Source: an uncultured Clostridia bacterium
GTDB taxonomy: Bacteria; Bacillota; Clostridia; UBA1381
Reading direction: 5' to 3'
DNA length: 33,610 bases
NCBI GenBank assembly: GCA_959602045.1
Contig: CAUGRT010000031.1
Span: forward strand, 1-33,610
Of the stretch, positions 25,258 through 33,320 are shown one piece after another. Made by a program: the position numbers and the translations under genes. Under the pieces are notes generated by a model. That model saw nothing but the letters and a program-made list of their open reading frames with translations. It searched no databases and was not told the origin of the DNA. The number at the start of each line of letters is the position of its first letter. The first letter of the stretch is position 1.

Positions 25258-26448
25258 TCAAGTAGTTTCAGCGCGAACAGAACACTCCACATCTCCGTCA
25301 CGCAGCTTTAAGGTAAATTCATCGCCACCGTTCAATTCATGAGAACTTCGGATAACGGTTCCGTCACGTTTTACGGGGATGGAATATCCTCTTGACAACG
25401 TATTTAAGGGGCTTAGCGCGTCCAGTTTTCCGGCAAGCTCACCCAAGCTTTTTCGATGTCCGACCAAAGCAAGGTGAAAGCTGCTTTCAGCACGACGAAA
25501 AAGATTGTCTAACTTTTGTGCGTTGTCGTTGATAATCTCCTGTGGTGTTTTTAATTTTAAAGAGCTGATTTTTAATTGTAAATTTCGGATGCGTGCAACC
25601 TGCGCCTGCGTTAACCGGGAACGCTGCATGTTGAGTGAACTCATCAGCTCAAGTGCAGACGGAACCGCAATTTCAGCCGCGGCTGATGGGGTAGGGGCGC
25701 GCAAATCCGCAACAAAGTCCGCAATGGTGAAGTCAGTTTCATGACCGACCGCGGAGATGATAGGGATTTTAGAGGCAAAAATAGCGCGTGCCACAATTTC
25801 CTCATTAAATGCCCAAAGATCCTCGATACTTCCGCCGCCGCGCCCGGCAATGATGGTATCTACACTGTTCGTATCGTTAAAGTATTGAATCCCCGATACA
25901 ACGCTTTGTGCTGCACCCGTTCCCTGAACCTGAGCAGGGAAAAGGACGATCTCCGCCATAGGATAGCGACGGGTAATGACATTGATAATATCTCTTACCG
26001 CTGCGCCGGTCGAGGCGGTAATAACGCCGATTGCAGATGGGAATTTCGGAATCGGTTTTTTATGCTTTTCATCAAATAGTCCCTCGCTTTGCAGTTTGGC
26101 TTTCAGCTGCTCATAAGCAATGTATAATTCGCCGACACCGTCCGGAATCATTTCTTCAATGTATAGCTGATAGACGCCGCCGTTTTCATAAACACCGACC
26201 TTGCCGCGCGCAAGAACTTTCATACCATCCTGTGGTGTAAATGCCAGCGAGGACGCCGCACCGCGGAACATGACTGCCTTTAATACACCACCCTCATCCT
26301 TTAAGGTTGTGTAAATATGCCCGGAATAGTGTAGCTTGAAATTCGACAACTCCCCCTTTACCCAAACGTTATTTAATATAATATTTTTATCCAGAATTTT
26401 TTTTATGTATCCGTTAATCTGAGATACGGTAGCAATTCTTGGTTCCAT
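25258..26448 (-). CDS. xseA: Exodeoxyribonuclease VII large subunit
   Basis: The catalytic subunit of the single-strand exonuclease. 396 aa: an OB fold in residues 1-100 (VSQINGYIKKILDKN, VWVKGELSNFKLH), then the catalytic domain with AIGVITASTGAAVRDIINVITRR, IIAGRGGGSIEDLWAFNEE, SAVGHETDFTIADFVAD and APTPSAAAE. AAAGGAGAG lies 6 nt before ATG 26448. It ends 25 nt before xseB. Confidence 0.96.
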   Translation of the reverse strand: MEPRIATVSQINGYIKKILDKNIILNNVWVKGELSNFKLHYSGHIYTTLKDEGGVLKAVMFRGAASSLAFTPQDGMKVLARGKVGVYENGGVYQLYIEEMIPDGVGELYIAYEQLKAKLQSEGLFDEKHKKPIPKFPSAIGVITASTGAAVRDIINVITRRYPMAEIVLFPAQVQGTGAAQSVVSGIQYFNDTNSVDTIIAGRGGGSIEDLWAFNEEIVARAIFASKIPIISAVGHETDFTIADFVADLRAPTPSAAAEIAVPSALELMSSLNMQRSRLTQAQVARIRNLQLKISSLKLKTPQEIINDNAQKLDNLFRRAESSFHLALVGHRKSLGELAGKLDALSPLNTLSRGYSIPVKRDGTVIRSSHELNGGDEFTLKLRDGDVECSVRAETT

Positions 26449-26484
26449 TTTCTCTCCTTTATTCAGTAAGTATCAAAACTCCCC

Positions 26485-26785
26485 GTTGAATTATCATGTG
26501 TTCTCATTCTATGGAGGCGAGTTCCGCGCAGCGTAGCGGATGTCTGAGCCGCAATAAAATGAGAACACATGATAATTCATAGCACTATCTTTCGATTTAG
26601 TACATTCGATTCAGTCAAGACAAGTTCCGCGCAGCGTAGCGGATGTCTGAGCCACAATAGAATGAGAACACATGATATTCATAGCACCATCTTTCGATTC
26701 TATACATTCAATTCAGTCAAGCCGAGTTCCGCGCAGCATAGCGGATGTTTGATCCGCAATAGAATGAGAACACATGATAATTCAT
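26485..26785 (+). repeat. Cored-palindrome tandem array, copies R3-R5
   Basis: R3 has 25-nt arms (26488-26512 and 26554-26578, complementary at 24 of 25) around a 41-nt core (26513-26553). Two further partial copies follow, with the shared GTTCCGCGCAGC at 26624 (103 nt on) and a variant GTTCCGCGCAGC at 26726 (102 nt on). Each keeps the right arm ATAGAATGAGAACACATGAT but not the left arm. It fills the 341-nt gap between xseA and the Kae1-like gene; no protein is coded there. Confidence 0.88.
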
Positions 26786-26789
26786 AACG

Positions 26790-27728
26790 CTATCCCTCAA
26801 AAGCGGCACATTTTGCCAAACATGCCGTTCCCACAGCGTTATCTGTGGATAGCTCCGGTGAACCGAAAAATACATTTCCGTGCAACTTCCTGCAAAAGGC
26901 TTCTCTTAAAAGAGAATTGGACGCCACTCCGCCGACAATCAGAACCTTGCTGATATGGGTCTTTTGAATGACAGAGTTAATGGCGCGAGAAAGAGTTTCG
27001 CCGATGTTTTCCAAAACCGCCAATGCCAATACTCCCGGTTCTACACTGTTTACCATGCCTTTTACCTTTGTTTCTACACCTGAAAAATTCACATATCCGT
27101 CTTTTTCGGCAATCGGAAACTTTAGTGTCCCTTTCTGATTTAGTGTCCCTTTTGCGACTTCTTCTAATTCTTTTCCGCAGGGGAAATGCATCCCCAGATA
27201 AACCCCGGTTCGATCAATATATTGCCCGGCACTAATATCCAATGTACCGCCGACAATTTCATTGGAAAAATGATCCTTTTGAAATTCGGTTTTTAAAATT
27301 TCGGTTGTTCCGCCGCTTAAATGAACCGATATAAACGGTTCGTGCAATAATTCTTCGGCATTTCCTGAAAAAATTCCTGCCATGATATGCCCGTCCTGAT
27401 GAGAAAAGGAGCAGAGCGGAACGCCGAGTGTGTGTGCAATCCCTCGTGCAAAGGCTTCTCCGGCGAGAAATACCGGCATATAGGAGCCGACAACATTTCG
27501 CGGCTTTGTACTAACACCGACCGCAGCAACCTTGCCGAAATCAATATTCAGCTGTTCAAACAGCGTGCCGATATTTTTTGTGTGCAAAAATAAACCTTCG
27601 GATTGCCGAATACCGCGCTCACCTTCCTTTACGGGAAGAATGGAGCGAAGATTGGTATAAATCCCATCCTCTTGCACTGCCGCAACGGAGGTGGTGTAGT
27701 TGCTTGTATCAAATCCCAGCCAAATCAT
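26790..27728 (-). CDS. Kae1/TsaD-like ASKHA protein (TsaD paralogue)
   Basis: A paralogue of TsaD of about 312 aa, found in many Clostridia near nusB/xseA. It has the ASKHA start GFDTSNYTTSVAAV, the metal-type motif SHQDGH (His110, His114), VHLSGGTTEIL, VNFSGVETKV and LIVGGVASNSLLRE. It lacks the SSCDET and DDAAGEAFDKIARVL segments of the real TsaD in this window. The function is unproven. The ATG at 27728 overlaps the nusB stop (ATGA), favouring it over ATG 27746. Confidence 0.8.
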   Translation of the reverse strand: MIWLGFDTSNYTTSVAAVQEDGIYTNLRSILPVKEGERGIRQSEGLFLHTKNIGTLFEQLNIDFGKVAAVGVSTKPRNVVGSYMPVFLAGEAFARGIAHTLGVPLCSFSHQDGHIMAGIFSGNAEELLHEPFISVHLSGGTTEILKTEFQKDHFSNEIVGGTLDISAGQYIDRTGVYLGMHFPCGKELEEVAKGTLNQKGTLKFPIAEKDGYVNFSGVETKVKGMVNSVEPGVLALAVLENIGETLSRAINSVIQKTHISKVLIVGGVASNSLLREAFCRKLHGNVFFGSPELSTDNAVGTACLAKCAAFEG

Positions 27729-28153
27729 TTTTCTTCTTTGTTCCATGATTTTACGATTGCACCCAAAATTCCGTTTACAAATTTGGAGTCATCATCCGTG
27801 CCGTATTCTTTGGCGAGATTTACGGCTTCGTTAATCGCAACACGCTCCGGAACGTCGTCAACGTATTGTATTTCATAGAGCGCAAGCTTTAAAATCGCGT
27901 GAGCGGCTTTTGAAATTCGATGGATTGTCCAGCCTTTTTTCAGATGAGCGCTGATGAGTGCGTCCAATTCCTCCTGTTTTTCATCCACACCGTTTACAAC
28001 GGATTGTATGTATCCGAGGTTGTCCTCACATTCGGGCATGGCGTTCAGAAGAAACTCCATCATTTCTCCTTTATTGTCCCCATGCTGATTCAGCTGAAAT
28101 ATCTGTGTAAAAGCGGCTCTTCTGGCATCGCTTCTTGTTTGTTTTTTTGTCAT
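27725..28153 (-). CDS. nusB: Transcription antitermination factor NusB
   Basis: A 142-aa helical RNA-binding factor that works with NusE/S10 in rRNA antitermination. Typical stretches are RRAAFTQIFQL at the start, HRISKAAHAILKLALYEI and VPERVAINEAVNLAKEYGTDDDSKFVNGILG. ATGA junctions at both ends (28153-28150 and 27728-27725) tie it to the DUF2161 gene before it and the Kae1-like gene after it. Confidence 0.95.
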   Translation of the reverse strand: MTKKQTRSDARRAAFTQIFQLNQHGDNKGEMMEFLLNAMPECEDNLGYIQSVVNGVDEKQEELDALISAHLKKGWTIHRISKAAHAILKLALYEIQYVDDVPERVAINEAVNLAKEYGTDDDSKFVNGILGAIVKSWNKEEK

Positions 28154-28851
28154 TGTGAACTCCTTTCCAATTGTTCGGTATAATATCTTTCAAGCTCCGG
28201 ATACTCCATAATTCCGATCCTGCCTTTTTGGGTAATGCCATAAAGACCTTTTTGGATTCTTTCAAACCATCCGTAAGCGTTAAAGCGCAAAATGGTTCCG
28301 CATTTTTCATCACCGCCGTAGCTGCGGATTTCTTTCGGGGAAAGAGGGCCGTACCGATCCAGAATACAAGCGATGTGAATACATTTTTCCGTATAGGCGG
28401 TGGCGATTTTTTTCTGCGTAACGCCGCCGATATTCATATCCACAGTCCGTCCACCGATTTCCTTTAAAATTTCATTGCGTTTTTTGGTATTGCATGCAGG
28501 TTTTTTATAAGCCTGCGGTGTTAAAATAAATTCCGCAAAGGAGTAATCTCCTCTGAATGTAACAAAGATCAAGCCCAGTTCCAATTTTTTCAGTACATAA
28601 AATACATCTTTCAGCTTTCTGGGAGAATAATTTTTCGGCTTCGGAACGGCGACATAAACCTCCGCACCGCAGCGCTGGCGTTTTAGCCCCTGGGCAAGCA
28701 GCGTTACCGATAAATTGGTTTTTAATTCCGTAATAATTAACTCGTCGCCTTTCACCGCGGTAACATCGCAGTCGCGGACCTCGGCGTTTATGGAATAGCC
28801 GTTTCCCTCAAAAAGCCGCTTGATCGGTTCGAAAAGGTCGGATTCTTTCAT
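28150..28851 (-). CDS. DUF2161 family PD-(D/E)XK nuclease-like protein
   Basis: 233 aa. The N-terminal region shows a probable nuclease core: VRDCDVTAVKGDELIITELK, giving Asp29 and Glu42-x-Lys44, then LLAQGLKRQ. The middle and C-terminus include a winged-helix-like part (KCGTILRFNAYGWFERIQKG). The family is called PD-(D/E)XK-type, with no settled function. The start at ATG 28851 has GGAGG 6 nt upstream. It may be translationally coupled with nusB. Confidence 0.78.
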   Translation of the reverse strand: MKESDLFEPIKRLFEGNGYSINAEVRDCDVTAVKGDELIITELKTNLSVTLLAQGLKRQRCGAEVYVAVPKPKNYSPRKLKDVFYVLKKLELGLIFVTFRGDYSFAEFILTPQAYKKPACNTKKRNEILKEIGGRTVDMNIGGVTQKKIATAYTEKCIHIACILDRYGPLSPKEIRSYGGDEKCGTILRFNAYGWFERIQKGLYGITQKGRIGIMEYPELERYYTEQLERSSQ

Positions 28852-28888
28852 ATTCAACCTCCGTTCCGCTGCCATCGGCTGTAGAAAT

Positions 28889-29737
28889 CTAACATGAAGC
28901 GTCCTCCGGCTTGTGCTTTAACTCTACTACTGTGATTTCCGGACGGTTAAAGAGCCGGGGGATAATCATGGGGTTTCCCAAACCGCGGTTGACGATCATC
29001 AGCGTGCCGTGACTTTTGTACATTCCGGCAAAGTATTTGGGAAAGAGAGCTTTGGAGTTGGAACCCCAACTTGATTTTGGGGCGCATACACCCGTTCCCC
29101 AGGGTAGGCGGAATTGACCTCCGTGCATATGCCCGGAAAGAATCAGATCAAAGCCGCGATGCTTTAAAATATCCATTTGATTGGCACGATGGAAAAGCAA
29201 AATGGTGTATCCGTCATATCGCGGAATCTGCGCGATGGAATTTTCAATGTTTTCTTCAATATGGGATTGTACGGTCGAAAACGGATCGTCAATGCCTGCC
29301 AGGCGCAGCTCATCATCACCCTGCTTTAAGAAAACACCGGTATCGTGCAGTGTTTGCACCCCGACCTCATTCAGCTCCTTTTCCATTTCTCCGTAATCCG
29401 CGCGCCAGACATCATGATTCCCGGTTACAGCATAGACGGGTGCGATTTTAATAAGCTGTTCCATCAGCCGTACACCCGGTTTGTAGCTGCCCTTATCATG
29501 AACAAGATCGCCGGTGGAAACGATAATATCCGGCTTTAAGGCGCGTATTTCATCCACCAGTCCCGGCAAGCTGTCACAGTGATAATCGGAAATCTGAACA
29601 ATTCGAAAGCCGTCAAACCCTTTCCCGATTTTCGGAGATTCCACGGTGTAGTCCGTTACCTCCAGCCGGTTATCGAATCCTTTAATCACGCAGAGCGCTC
29701 CGCCGGTCAAGGTCATAGCTTTTAGCAATTTTTTCAT
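28889..29737 (-). CDS. Metallophosphoesterase (YkuE-like)
   Basis: A 282-aa calcineurin-like phosphoesterase with an N-terminal hydrophobic stretch. Metal ligands are visible in ISDYHCD (Asp51, His53), STGDLVHD (Asp77), GNHDVW (Asn107, His108), LLFHRANQ (His183) and LSGHMHGGQFR (His203, His205). The substrate is unclear; the closest named type is the YkuE phosphodiesterase family. An AAAGGA-like signal precedes the ATG. It is the probable first gene of the minus-strand block. Confidence 0.9.
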   Translation of the reverse strand: MKKLLKAMTLTGGALCVIKGFDNRLEVTDYTVESPKIGKGFDGFRIVQISDYHCDSLPGLVDEIRALKPDIIVSTGDLVHDKGSYKPGVRLMEQLIKIAPVYAVTGNHDVWRADYGEMEKELNEVGVQTLHDTGVFLKQGDDELRLAGIDDPFSTVQSHIEENIENSIAQIPRYDGYTILLFHRANQMDILKHRGFDLILSGHMHGGQFRLPWGTGVCAPKSSWGSNSKALFPKYFAGMYKSHGTLMIVNRGLGNPMIIPRLFNRPEITVVELKHKPEDASC

Positions 29738-29981
29738 AATATCGAAGTCCTTTTGTATGCGATATATTTACGATGAATTTTTTTTCATCAGGTTCATATA
29801 CTATTATTACCACATTATTGGTGATTTATTTGCATGTTTTTAGCAATGCTTTAATAAAAGCATACATAAATACTATATCACAAGATACGGAATTTGGCAA
29901 GTCTTAATTGAATATTCTTTCAATATAGGTAATAAAAAGCCGCAGTTTTTGTTGTATTTTCAAAATAATCCAAAAAAGGGC

Positions 29982-30010
29982 TTTACAAGCAAAAGTTTAT
30001 GTGATATAAT
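29982..30010 (+). promoter_or_regulatory. SigmaA promoter of the leucine-rich-repeat gene
   Basis: TTTACA (29982-29987), 17-nt spacer, TATAAT (30005-30010). The start of transcription would be near 30017, giving a leader of about 240 nt. The rest of 29738-29980 shows only AT-rich sequence and a small hairpin at about 29851-29868. Confidence 0.75.
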
Positions 30011-30127
30011 AAAGCTACCACAATAATTAAAATTTGAATATTGAGTATTTTTGCGTGTATTTTTTGACTTTGTTAAAAAATGCTGCACTCTTTTGACATG
30101 CAAAGATATTTCTTTATGTTCATTTTT

Positions 30128-30226
30128 TAATTGTTGTGGTGACAGTTTCCGAGTGATGCATTTTTTAAGGTGCGTAACCTCGGTGCGCGCCTTTTTTTAA
30201 TGCGCGGCTGTCACCACACAATAACA
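30128..30226 (+). promoter_or_regulatory. Structured leader RNA with embedded intrinsic terminator
   Basis: An outer 11-bp stem TGTGGTGACAG/CTGTCACCACA (30135-30145 with 30208-30218, weakly extended outside) encloses an inner GCATT/AATGC pair (30158-30162 with 30199-30203) and an 8-bp hairpin AAGGTGCG/CGCGCCTT (30167-30174 with 30186-30193) running into seven T (30192-30198). CCGAG at 30149-30153 is complementary to CTCGG in the hairpin loop (30179-30183), allowing a pseudoknot. It resembles a terminator-type riboswitch or attenuator; no known class was recognised. Confidence 0.6.
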
Positions 30227-30257
30227 AAATCAATATAACATAAGGAGGAATTTTTTT

Positions 30258-32483
30258 ATGAGAAAAAAGGTAGCAAGCATGCTCACGGCGCTTTGTATGG
30301 CGGCGTCCATGATTGCGGCAGTGCCGTTTACGGCAAGGGCGGAGGAAATGGGCGGAACATGGGGAGATAATTTAACATGGACTTTGGACAGTGAGGGCGT
30401 CCTGAGAATTAGCGGCATAGGAGAAATGGAAGAAGGATTGGATTTGTTTGCGGGGGGATATGCATTTGACCCACCGGATAAGTATCCGTGGCAAGGCAAT
30501 AAGGATATAAAAAAAGTTATTGTTGAAGAAGGGGTGACAAGCCTTGATGCCATGTCATTTTGGCAGTGTACAAATCTTGAAAGTATTGAAATTGCGGGCG
30601 GAGTTAAAACAATTTACGGTACGTTTGAAGACTGCGATAACTTGAACGATATTCATTTGCCGGATAGTATCTCCGAAATTAGCAGTAGGGCTTTCAATGA
30701 TACAAAATACTATAAGGATAAAAGCAAATGGGATAATGGAGTTTTATACATAGATAATATTTTAATTACTACAGAAAATGAAGATATGGAGAATTATACT
30801 GTCAGACAGGGTACGACTTGCATTGCAGAGCTTCGTTCTAAAAATTTGGTTTCAATAACTCTTCCGGACGGTCTTAAATCAATTAACAGTATTGGCGGTG
30901 AAAAATTAGAAACAATCAATATACCCGATACTGTAACAAATATAGGAAACGAAATGATAGTAAATCAATTTATAGGAGGCGGAGCATTTTCCGGTTGCAA
31001 GAGTTTGAAATCTATCAATATACCGAACGGTGTAACGCAAATAAAACGAGAAACATTTTCAAATTGCGAAAGTCTTAACGATATTAATATACCGAACAGT
31101 GTTACTCAAATAGATGAGAGGGCATTTGAAAATTGCAAAGGTTTAAATGGTATAACTATACCAAACAGTGTTACTCAAATAGGATATGAGGCATTTAAAA
31201 ATTGTAAAGGCTTAAACAGTATAAATCTATCGGATAATATTGTTAATATAGAACGCGGAGTATTTTCTGGTACGGCATATTACAATAATGCGGATAATTG
31301 GGATAATGATACTTTGTATATTGGGGATTATTTAATAGCATATAAGGGAGCGGACAGTGAAAATTACACGGTAAGAGACGGAATAAAATGTATTGCGGGA
31401 GAATTTTTATCAGACGAAGCTAAAGGAGTAATCAAAACTGTAAATTTACCTGATTCGATAATTGGTATTAGCGATTCTGCTTTTAGCAAAGCTTATAATC
31501 TACGGGATATTAATATGCCCGATTCAATTCGGTATATCGGGTCGGATGCTTTTGCTTGGAGCAATATCAGTACAGTGAGACTTCCGGCAAATCTTACAAC
31601 TATCAATCAAAGCACTTTTAATATGTGCGGGAATTTAAGAGAAGTATATATCCCGGAGGGAGTAACATCAATAGAAATGATGGCATTTCGGGTATGCAGT
31701 AGTTTGGAAAAGGTAATATTTCCCTATAGTGTAAAAACAATAGGATATAAAGCATTTTCAGGCTGCGAAAAGCTGAATAATTTGACTTTACCGAAGGAAC
31801 TGAAAAGATTAGATGGGGATGCTTTTGCTGATTGTAAGATGTTAGAAAGTGTAGTGCTTCCCCAAAATATAACCTTTATACGGTCAAGTGCTTTTTGGGG
31901 GTGCAGTCGGTTAAGAGAAATATATATACCTAAGAATGTAACCCAAATAGGAGAAGAAGTATTTGCAGGCTGCTCTGAACTGACGGATGTTTATTATGAC
32001 GGAACGAAAGATGATTGGGATAAAATTAAAATATTGGAAGAAAACGAACCGCTGATAAATGCGGTAATTCATTATAATGATGAAGAGTCCAAGCTTCTTA
32101 ATTCCGATGCGGATAATGAGATTGCTATGATGATTGGCAAAAAGATTATGAATGTATTTGGCGAAACGCGCTCTAATGATGTTGCACCGATTGTGAAGAA
32201 TGACAGAACAATGCTCCCGGCGCGTTTTGTAGCGGAAAGTCTGGGCGCAAGAGTGGCTTGGGACGGTGTGAATCATAAGGTTACGATCACAAAGGATGAT
32301 ACGGTTATTGTGCTTACAATCGGTTCTGATGAGGCTTTGGTAAACGGAGAAACGATTATACTGGACAGCCCGGCATTTGTTGAAAATGACAGAACCTATA
32401 CGCCGATTCGGTTTATTGCGGAAAAATTAGGCGCAGCGGTTGATTGGAATCAAGATACAAAAGAGGTTATTATCACAAAGTAA
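30258..32483 (+). CDS. Secreted leucine-rich-repeat (BspA-type) protein with copper amine oxidase-like domain
   Basis: 741 aa. A signal peptide (residues 1-28, AVPFTARAEE) is followed by about a dozen LRR_5-type repeats, e.g. LNDINIPNSVTQIDERAF, then a C-terminal copper_amine_oxidN1-like domain (residues about 625-741: MLPARFVAESLGARVAWDG and YTPIRFIAEKLGAAVDWNQD). Near-identical 69-nt units lie at 31060-31200. Such proteins are usually surface adhesins or carbohydrate binders, but the target here is unknown. The start ATG 30258 has GGAGG 7 nt upstream. It lies alone, with the long leader in front. Confidence 0.85.
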   Translation: MRKKVASMLTALCMAASMIAAVPFTARAEEMGGTWGDNLTWTLDSEGVLRISGIGEMEEGLDLFAGGYAFDPPDKYPWQGNKDIKKVIVEEGVTSLDAMSFWQCTNLESIEIAGGVKTIYGTFEDCDNLNDIHLPDSISEISSRAFNDTKYYKDKSKWDNGVLYIDNILITTENEDMENYTVRQGTTCIAELRSKNLVSITLPDGLKSINSIGGEKLETINIPDTVTNIGNEMIVNQFIGGGAFSGCKSLKSINIPNGVTQIKRETFSNCESLNDINIPNSVTQIDERAFENCKGLNGITIPNSVTQIGYEAFKNCKGLNSINLSDNIVNIERGVFSGTAYYNNADNWDNDTLYIGDYLIAYKGADSENYTVRDGIKCIAGEFLSDEAKGVIKTVNLPDSIIGISDSAFSKAYNLRDINMPDSIRYIGSDAFAWSNISTVRLPANLTTINQSTFNMCGNLREVYIPEGVTSIEMMAFRVCSSLEKVIFPYSVKTIGYKAFSGCEKLNNLTLPKELKRLDGDAFADCKMLESVVLPQNITFIRSSAFWGCSRLREIYIPKNVTQIGEEVFAGCSELTDVYYDGTKDDWDKIKILEENEPLINAVIHYNDEESKLLNSDADNEIAMMIGKKIMNVFGETRSNDVAPIVKNDRTMLPARFVAESLGARVAWDGVNHKVTITKDDTVIVLTIGSDEALVNGETIILDSPAFVENDRTYTPIRFIAEKLGAAVDWNQDTKEVIITK

Positions 32484-32576
32484 CTTTAAAAATGAGTCCA
32501 TTCTTGCTCCAAAAAAAACGAAAGGCAATGGGATAAACGGCACATCATCGGAATATAAATTATCGAGGTGGTGTGC

Positions 32577-32732
32577 ATGAATCCGTGGGAGTTGGTTTCG
32601 GCAGTATCCGCTGTAGCGCTTGCTATAGCGGAGGAAAGCTCGCAGGAGGAGCTGGAATTATGGGCGGCGATCTTTACGCAGCTGGGGGATACACTGGCAA
32701 CGATCGCGGTTGCTGGCAGTAACAAGACATAG
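32577..32732 (+). CDS. Small 51-aa hypothetical protein
   Basis: A short frame with a good signal (GAGGTGG before ATG 32577, about 6 nt). The predicted protein is MNPWELVSAVSAVALAIAEE then an acidic SSQEELELWAAIFTQLGDTL ending in ATIAVAGSNKT. I recall similar small clostridial proteins (the DUF6774 type) but cannot verify it. It has an amphipathic hydrophobic N-terminus. It lies between the LRR gene and a shared terminator, whose stem begins 3 nt after its stop. Confidence 0.65.
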   Translation: MNPWELVSAVSAVALAIAEESSQEELELWAAIFTQLGDTLATIAVAGSNKT

Positions 32733-32734
32733 AA

Positions 32735-32778
32735 AAAAGGCTGTAAGAAACATTCGTGTTTGTTTTTTACAGCCTTTT
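32735..32778. terminator. Bidirectional terminator between the small gene and spoVT
   Basis: A 12-bp outer stem AAAAGGCTGTAA/TTACAGCCTTTT (32735-32746 with 32767-32778) with an inner AAACA-TTCG-TGTTT hairpin (32748-32761). A-runs on the left give a T-tract in the minus-strand RNA, while the plus strand ends in TTTT. Confidence 0.85.
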
Positions 32779-32783
32779 ATATT

Positions 32784-33320
32784 TTAGCCTTCCATATGCT
32801 TTCCGAGAAATCCGGCGGCAGATTCCGCAAGCTTCTCTTCAACCTCAGAGGGTTGTGCGTCGTCTTTCATGATGAAGAGGACAGAGCCGATCGTATCGCC
32901 CTCTGCGACAATCGGAACAACCACTCCGGCATTATATTTATCAATTCCATCAGCGACCGTTACCGGTTTTCCGGATTGATAATTGACAAATATTTTGTCA
33001 CTCATAACCTTGTCCAGATCGGGCGAAACCCTTTTTTCAATGAGATCTTTTTTCGGAACGCCGGAAACGGCAATAACATTATCGCGGTCGGTAATACATG
33101 CGCCATGACCGGATGCCTTTGCCAGTGTTTCCACATAATCTGCCGCAAAATCTCCTAATTCGCCGATGGGTGAATATTTTTTGAAAATGACCTCGCCATC
33201 CTTTTCGGTGTATATCTCCAAGGGATCCCCTTCGCGGATACGCATTGTGCGCCGGATTTCCTTAGGAATCACAACGCGGCCGAGATCGTCTATTCTTCTC
33301 ACAATTCCTGTTGCTTTCAT
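32784..33320 (-). CDS. spoVT: Stage V sporulation regulator SpoVT
   Basis: An AbrB-family transcription factor of 178 aa acting in the forespore. The N-terminal DNA-binding swapped-hairpin is MKATGIVRRIDDLGRVVIPK followed by EIRRTMRIREGDPLEI, and residues about 55-178 form the GAF-like C-terminal domain (ACITDRDNVIAVSGVPKKDL). AAGGAG precedes ATG 33320. The 290 nt upstream (33321-33610) contain no gene; I see a few inverted repeats but no convincing forespore promoter. Confidence 0.95.
   Translation of the reverse strand: MKATGIVRRIDDLGRVVIPKEIRRTMRIREGDPLEIYTEKDGEVIFKKYSPIGELGDFAADYVETLAKASGHGACITDRDNVIAVSGVPKKDLIEKRVSPDLDKVMSDKIFVNYQSGKPVTVADGIDKYNAGVVVPIVAEGDTIGSVLFIMKDDAQPSEVEEKLAESAAGFLGKHMEG

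Noticed and set aside
26485..26785. Possible CRISPR array
   Set aside because: Units are about 103 nt with three copies, spacers are not unique, and no cas genes are near.
26569..26787. A 72-codon open frame through the tandem repeat array
   Set aside because: The frame exists because the repeat has no stops in it; it repeats the same peptide three times and has no ribosome-binding site.
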